A stretch of DNA of 64,000 bases from JBCBWG01 sp036804185 (GTDB lineage: Bacteria > Pseudomonadota > Alphaproteobacteria > Rhizobiales > Hyphomicrobiaceae): positions 1-64,000 of the forward strand of contig JBHJOC010000013.1 in the NCBI GenBank assembly GCA_050330095.1, in the 5' to 3' direction. Of this stretch, positions 60,231 to 64,000 are shown piece after piece. A model generated the notes under the pieces. The model had not been told where the DNA came from, ran no database searches, and saw only the letters and a list, made by a program, of their open reading frames with translations. Every line of letters begins with the position of its first letter. The first letter of the stretch is position 1. Both the position numbers and the translations under genes were made by a program.

Positions 60231-61073
60231 ATGACCACACCGACCGATAGGACGCCTGTTGCCCTTTCCATCGCCGGCTCGGACAGTTCCGGTGGTGCTG
60301 GCATTCAGGCCGACCTCAAGACGTTCACGGCCCTCGGCATGTACGGCGCGACGGTTCTAACCGCGCTCACGGCCCAAAACACCTGCGGCGTGCGATCCGT
60401 TCACATCCCATCGGCACGTTTCGTTGGGGAGCAGATGGATGCGGTGTTCGCCGACCTGAACGTGAAAGCGGCGAAGACGGGGATGCTTGCGACAGCCGAG
60501 ATCATCGACGGCGTCGCCAACGCGATGGCGCATCGACCCGATGTCGCGTTGATCGTCGACCCCGTGATGATCGCGACCTCGGGCGACCCGCTGATCGCGC
60601 CAGACGCGATCGCTGCGATGCGCGACGTTCTCCTGCCGCTTGCGACGCTTACAACACCCAATATCAACGAGGCGGCCGCGCTGCTCAACCGGCCGGCTGC
60701 GCTGACGGAAACGGAGATGGTCGAGCAGGCGAGGCTGATTGTCGAACGCGGGTGCCGTGCCGTGTTGATCAAGGGGGGGCATCTCAAGAGCGAGCACGGA
60801 AGGGCGCGTGACGTGCTCGTGTCGCGCGGCGCGCCGGAACCTGTCTGGTTCGAGGGGCCTTGGATCGAGACGACCAACACCCATGGCACCGGCTGTACTC
60901 TGTCTGCCGCGATCACAGCATTTCTTGTTCTGGGTGACGATCTTGAGGCTGCCATCGGCGCAGGAAAGCGCTATCTCACGCATGCTCTGGCAGCGGGGGC
61001 CTCCAAGCGGGTTGGTCACGGTCACGGTCCGCCAGATCATCTGTTTGCCATTCGTGTTGAAAAGGATGACTGA
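60231..61073 (+). CDS. thiD: Hydroxymethylpyrimidine/phosphomethylpyrimidine kinase
   Basis: A 280-residue ThiD that phosphorylates HMP and HMP-P for thiamine synthesis. Signatures are ALSIAGSDSSGGAGIQADLK, GMYGATVLTALTAQNT, VDPVMIATSGDPLI and the C-terminal ETTNTHGTGCTLSAAITAFL with the catalytic Cys. I looked for a TPP riboswitch in the 140 bases upstream and saw none. The stop overlaps the start of the next gene (TGATG). Confidence 0.95.
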   Translation: MTTPTDRTPVALSIAGSDSSGGAGIQADLKTFTALGMYGATVLTALTAQNTCGVRSVHIPSARFVGEQMDAVFADLNVKAAKTGMLATAEIIDGVANAMAHRPDVALIVDPVMIATSGDPLIAPDAIAAMRDVLLPLATLTTPNINEAAALLNRPAALTETEMVEQARLIVERGCRAVLIKGGHLKSEHGRARDVLVSRGAPEPVWFEGPWIETTNTHGTGCTLSAAITAFLVLGDDLEAAIGAGKRYLTHALAAGASKRVGHGHGPPDHLFAIRVEKDD

Positions 61074-61564
61074 TGCGTAGAGGGATGCGCGTCGCTTTCC
61101 TTGCTGCCGTGACCTTGATCTGCGTTGCGTTCGCTGGCCTTGCCCCCGTGCGCGCCGCGCCGTTCAAGGACTATGAAGGGCGTTACGAAGGCTGGGGCGT
61201 CATGAGGCTTGCAAACGGTCAGGTCGAGCGGATCCGCTGCATCGCTGACTACATGACGGAAGCCGCAGGAACCGAATTGCGCCAGGCCCTGCGCTGCGCC
61301 AGCCCGAGCGTCCGCATCGAGGCAACCGGCCGGATGAGCGCACAAGGCGACGGCAAGGTCGATGGAACATGGCTCGAACACGTCTTCAATGTGCGCGGCA
61401 CGATCAGCGGTTTGGCGACGGACCAGGGATTTGCCCTGACGATCGTCGGGCCTACCTTTTCGGCCGCGATGGACGTGATCCAGGCCGGCTGCCGTCAGTC
61501 CCTGTCGATCAGCCCGCAAGGTTTCAACATCGATCGGATCAGCATCGGGCTGTCGCGCTGCTGA
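61073..61564 (+). CDS. Secreted protein of unknown function
   Basis: A 163-residue exported protein. Signal peptide VAFLAAVTLICVAFAGLAPV, cleaved near RAA. The mature part begins PFKDYEGRYEGWGVMR and is predicted beta-rich, with IRCIADYM, LRCASPSV and AGCRQSLSISPQGF giving several cysteines. It has a lipocalin-like or beta-barrel flavour, but no family is recognised. ATG 61073 overlaps the thiD stop, so it is cotranscribed with thiD. Confidence 0.7.
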   Translation: MRRGMRVAFLAAVTLICVAFAGLAPVRAAPFKDYEGRYEGWGVMRLANGQVERIRCIADYMTEAAGTELRQALRCASPSVRIEATGRMSAQGDGKVDGTWLEHVFNVRGTISGLATDQGFALTIVGPTFSAAMDVIQAGCRQSLSISPQGFNIDRISIGLSRC

Positions 61565-61807
61565 GGCTCATGTGACGATCGGGTTGGGTGGCCTGCGAGC
61601 AGCGGAGTTGCTGCGTGCGGCGGAAAGGTTCCGCTCATGCCCTCACGCCCATACGCCGTTCGGGGATGCTGGCGAGGCGTGTCGATAACTCTATCGAATT
61701 CATTTGCAATCGCCAATTTTTGGTGATGACGTTCGTCCCCGGCGTCGCTGCGCTCGGCGCGATGCCGTACCGCGAAAGCAGCAGCTCCGCGGTATTTCGC
61801 TCACGCG

Positions 61808-62338
61808 ATGGAACTCTCTCAGATGGACGAAGTCGCATTGCGCGACGCCGTGAGCGAAGATGTTGACGGGCTCGTTGACCTCGAGACCTCCTGCTTCGAT
61901 GCCAGCTATTTGGGCCAAGATCTGAGCCGCGACGAGTTTCTCGATCGCATTGCGAGCCCGTCGGCCGTTCTGATTGTTGCTGAAGCTGGCACCCGCCTCT
62001 TGGGCTATGCACTTTTGATGCTCGACCGGTCGCGTCATCGCGCCGCGCTCGATAGCGTCGCGGTTGCGCGTGACTTTCGCGGTCGTGGCGTTGGGGCGCG
62101 CCTTTGCGGGGCTCTCGAAGCCCGGGCGCGCCATGAAGGCTTTGCCGCGATCGAGCTCGAAGTCCGCACGGACAATGGGCGGGCGATCACGCTCTACGAG
62201 CGGCTCGGCTACGAGCGTGCGGAGTGTCTACCCGCGTTCTATGCGGACGGTGTCTCCGCCCTCAAAATGATCCGAAGGCTCGATCGAATGAACCCTCATA
62301 CTGCGCGCGACCTGCAGGAAGTGCCGAGGCATGACTGA
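61808..62338 (+). CDS. GNAT acetyltransferase paired with the ATP-grasp gene
   Basis: A 176-residue GNAT protein. Acetyl-CoA loop DFRGRGVGARLCGALEA and closing TLYERLGYERAECLPAFYAD are clear. Start 61808 or 61823. The gene precedes an RLAN/RimK-type ATP-grasp gene by 57 bases. This GNAT plus ATP-grasp pairing is a recognised arrangement in which the two are thought to modify a peptide or amino-group substrate. The actual substrate is unknown. Confidence 0.85.
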   Translation: MELSQMDEVALRDAVSEDVDGLVDLETSCFDASYLGQDLSRDEFLDRIASPSAVLIVAEAGTRLLGYALLMLDRSRHRAALDSVAVARDFRGRGVGARLCGALEARARHEGFAAIELEVRTDNGRAITLYERLGYERAECLPAFYADGVSALKMIRRLDRMNPHTARDLQEVPRHD

Positions 62339-62395
62339 AGGCTCGGCGGATTACTCTCTGAGATCACTGGACACTTTATCAGGACTTGTACGTCC

Positions 62396-63898
62396 ATGAG
62401 CGACTGGCTCATTCTCGTTGAGAGTGATGGCGACATCGGCCAGGCGGAGACGCCGCACAAGGTGATGCGCGTCGCCGACTACCTCGCGCGCCCGGCGCTG
62501 TTTGCTGGGCGTCGCCCGCATGTCCTCAATCTCGCCCGGTCCTTCGCCTACCAGTCGGCTGGCTATTATGCGTCGCTGCTGGCCGAAGCGCGCGGCCATC
62601 GCGTCAGCCCGAGCGTTCAAACACTCGTCGAGTTGTCGTCGAAGAGCGTCTACGCTCACGCTTTGCCGGAATTGAACGAGATCGCCCAGCAGGCGCGCGC
62701 CAGAGGTGCGCCGGACATTGAAAAGCTTTTCATCGCCTTCGCGCGGAGTGACACGCCAGGCTATGATCGTCTCGCCCGCGAGGTCTCGGACTGGTTTCGC
62801 GCGCCCGCGATCGAGATCGAGTTCGACGACAAGAAAATCGGGCAGATCGCGCGCATCAGGCTGGTTCCGCCGCACCGGCTCAAGGATGCGCGTCGCACGT
62901 TCTTCCTCGACGCCATGGCTGCCTACACGCGTGGTCGGCTCAGCGCACCGAAGGCGCGTCAGCCGGCAAAATGGTCGCTCGCCGTGTTGGTCGATCCGAA
63001 GGAGGCGATGCCGCCATCCAAACCGACGGCCATCAAGAGGTTTTGCGATGTTGCAGAGCGGCTTGGCGTCGAGGTTGAAGTGATAGATCCCAGTGACCTG
63101 CCAAGCCTCGCCGAGTTCGATGCCCTGTTCATCAGGGCGACGACCCGGATCGACAATTTCACCTACCGGTTCGCACGTCGCGCGGAACAGGAGGGCATGC
63201 CCGTGATCGACGACACGGTGTCGATGATCCGGTGCACAAACAAAGTCTACCTCAAGGAGATTCTCGAGAACGCGAAGCTGCCGATCCCCAAGACAGAAAT
63301 CGTCGATGCGAAATCGGACCTTGCGGCAGTGTTCCAGCGCCTCGGAACGCCCGTTGTTTTGAAGCCACCGGATGGCGCCTTCGGTGCGCGCATGGTCAAG
63401 GCCGCCACGCTCGAGGACTTCCGCGTCGCAACGCAAACCATGTTCGCCGAGACGGCGCTCGTGATCGCGCAAGCCTTCGTTCCGACCAAGTTCGACTGGC
63501 GCATCGGTGTGCTTGGCGGTGAGCCGCTCTATGCCTGCCAATACCGCATGGCGAGAGGCCATTGGCAGATCGTCAAATATGGCCCCGAAGGCAAGTTTAC
63601 CGAGGGGGGCTCTTCGACCGTCCGCATCGAAGATGCCCCGAAGGCGATCGTCGATGCTGCCGTGAAGGCAGCACGCCTCATCGGTGACGGGCTCTACGGC
63701 GTGGACCTGAAGGAGACCGACAGTGGCGTCGTGATCATCGAGATCAACGATAATCCGAACCTGGATCTGGAGGTCGAGGCCGCGGTGTTGAAGGACGAGC
63801 TTTGGAGCCGGATCATCGCGTGGTTCTCGAGCCGCCTTGAGAACCGGTTCGGTGTGCCGGCCCGTCGCCACGTCGCCAACGGCTCGATGCCATCGTGA
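62396..63898 (+). CDS. RimK-family ATP-grasp ligase with RLAN N-terminal domain
   Basis: A 500-residue protein. The N-terminal ~150 residues (MSDWLILVESDGDIGQAETP, then PHVLNLARSFAYQSAGYYAS) are of the RLAN type that accompanies RimK-like enzymes. The C-terminal ATP-grasp domain (about 270-480) has VVLKPPDGAFGARMVKA, YACQYRMARGHWQI and the metal-binding GVVIIEINDNPNLDLEVEA. It should ligate an amino acid or peptide to an acceptor with ATP. It directly follows the GNAT gene. It lacks the glutamate-specific features of ribosomal RimK. Confidence 0.9.
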   Translation: MSDWLILVESDGDIGQAETPHKVMRVADYLARPALFAGRRPHVLNLARSFAYQSAGYYASLLAEARGHRVSPSVQTLVELSSKSVYAHALPELNEIAQQARARGAPDIEKLFIAFARSDTPGYDRLAREVSDWFRAPAIEIEFDDKKIGQIARIRLVPPHRLKDARRTFFLDAMAAYTRGRLSAPKARQPAKWSLAVLVDPKEAMPPSKPTAIKRFCDVAERLGVEVEVIDPSDLPSLAEFDALFIRATTRIDNFTYRFARRAEQEGMPVIDDTVSMIRCTNKVYLKEILENAKLPIPKTEIVDAKSDLAAVFQRLGTPVVLKPPDGAFGARMVKAATLEDFRVATQTMFAETALVIAQAFVPTKFDWRIGVLGGEPLYACQYRMARGHWQIVKYGPEGKFTEGGSSTVRIEDAPKAIVDAAVKAARLIGDGLYGVDLKETDSGVVIIEINDNPNLDLEVEAAVLKDELWSRIIAWFSSRLENRFGVPARRHVANGSMPS

Positions 63899-63959
63899 GA
63901 TATCACCAATCCCGTCAACCCGCGCTGGCCTCGCCCCACTCAGCGCCGAAGCGAACCCC

Positions 63960-64000
63960 ATGACACGTCCTGATTTGCCATCCATCACCGATATCGAAGC
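63960..64000 (+). CDS. Start of a probable PLP-dependent serine/threonine dehydratase (3' partial)
   Basis: ATG 63960 opens a frame that runs off the window; the 13 visible full codons read like the N-terminus of threonine ammonia-lyase family proteins (LPSITDIEA). The gap to the ATP-grasp gene is 61 bases. The assignment rests on a very short segment. Confidence 0.4.
   Translation, partial: MTRPDLPSITDIE

Noticed and set aside
62351..63988. A 545-codon minus-strand frame antisense to the RimK-like gene
   Set aside because: The plus-strand ATP-grasp and RLAN motifs are clear; the antisense product is Arg/His/Asp-rich with no fold signature.

Overview
The window is about 64 kb of GC-rich bacterial chromosome, almost certainly alphaproteobacterial and probably Hyphomicrobiales (Rhizobiales). 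The evidence is the RpoE-ChrR type sigma/anti-sigma pair, the betaine-lipid genes btaA/btaB, phnM-phnN, the tsaB-rimI-plsC neighbourhood, a YcjX/YcjF pair, a RuBisCO-like protein with its cupin, and the codon use. Genes are dense, with short operons on both strands. I see no prophage, complete insertion sequence, CRISPR array or rRNA operon. Two tRNA genes are present: Gln-TTG at 17.6 kb and Val-CAC at 28.2 kb.

Region 0-12 kb: the tail of an unknown gene and a PaaI-type thioesterase, then a six-gene block in one direction. A MoxR AAA ATPase and its CoxE-like VWA partner are separated by YcjX, YcjF, an ORF6N-domain protein and a small acidic protein. A lipoprotein, a small membrane protein, a FemAB/CelD-like acyltransferase and an L,D-transpeptidase (envelope functions) follow, then phnM-phnN without the C-P lyase core. 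Region 12-20 kb, mainly minus strand: an OmpA/MotB-like plus MotA/ExbB-like pair, an inositol monophosphatase, a Sel1-repeat protein with a ThiE-like protein, tRNA-Gln, a DUF2939 protein, a double CDGSH iron-sulfur protein and a membrane protein.

Region 20-34.8 kb: a complete fatty-acid beta-oxidation set (fadE, fadJ, fadI, with a 21-codon leader ORF coupled to fadI). Next is a compact minus-strand cassette that looks like a dedicated exosortase, a small exported partner and one tailed substrate. tRNA-Val follows. Then come two DedA membrane proteins flanking btaA-btaB (betaine lipid synthesis), and a RuBisCO-like protein/cupin pair (methylthio-sugar salvage). Region 35-46 kb is mainly housekeeping: nudC, an SDR-like protein, a universal stress protein, Nfu, tsaB, rimI, plsC, an MFS transporter, rlmE and chrA. 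It also holds an unannotated 25-residue microprotein gene with an exceptionally strong ribosome binding site and its own terminator.

Region 46-64 kb: a rhodanese, fumC, rpoE-chrR, a KefB-type antiporter, a PfkB kinase, a fasciclin protein, tkt-pgk (without gap), ccdA, thiD, and a GNAT plus RLAN/RimK ATP-grasp pair, with the start of a probable PLP enzyme at the edge. From about 31.6 kb to 59.3 kb the intergenic spaces carry a mosaic of palindromic repeat units of two main types (A and EF), present in many copies; none was seen in the first 31 kb.
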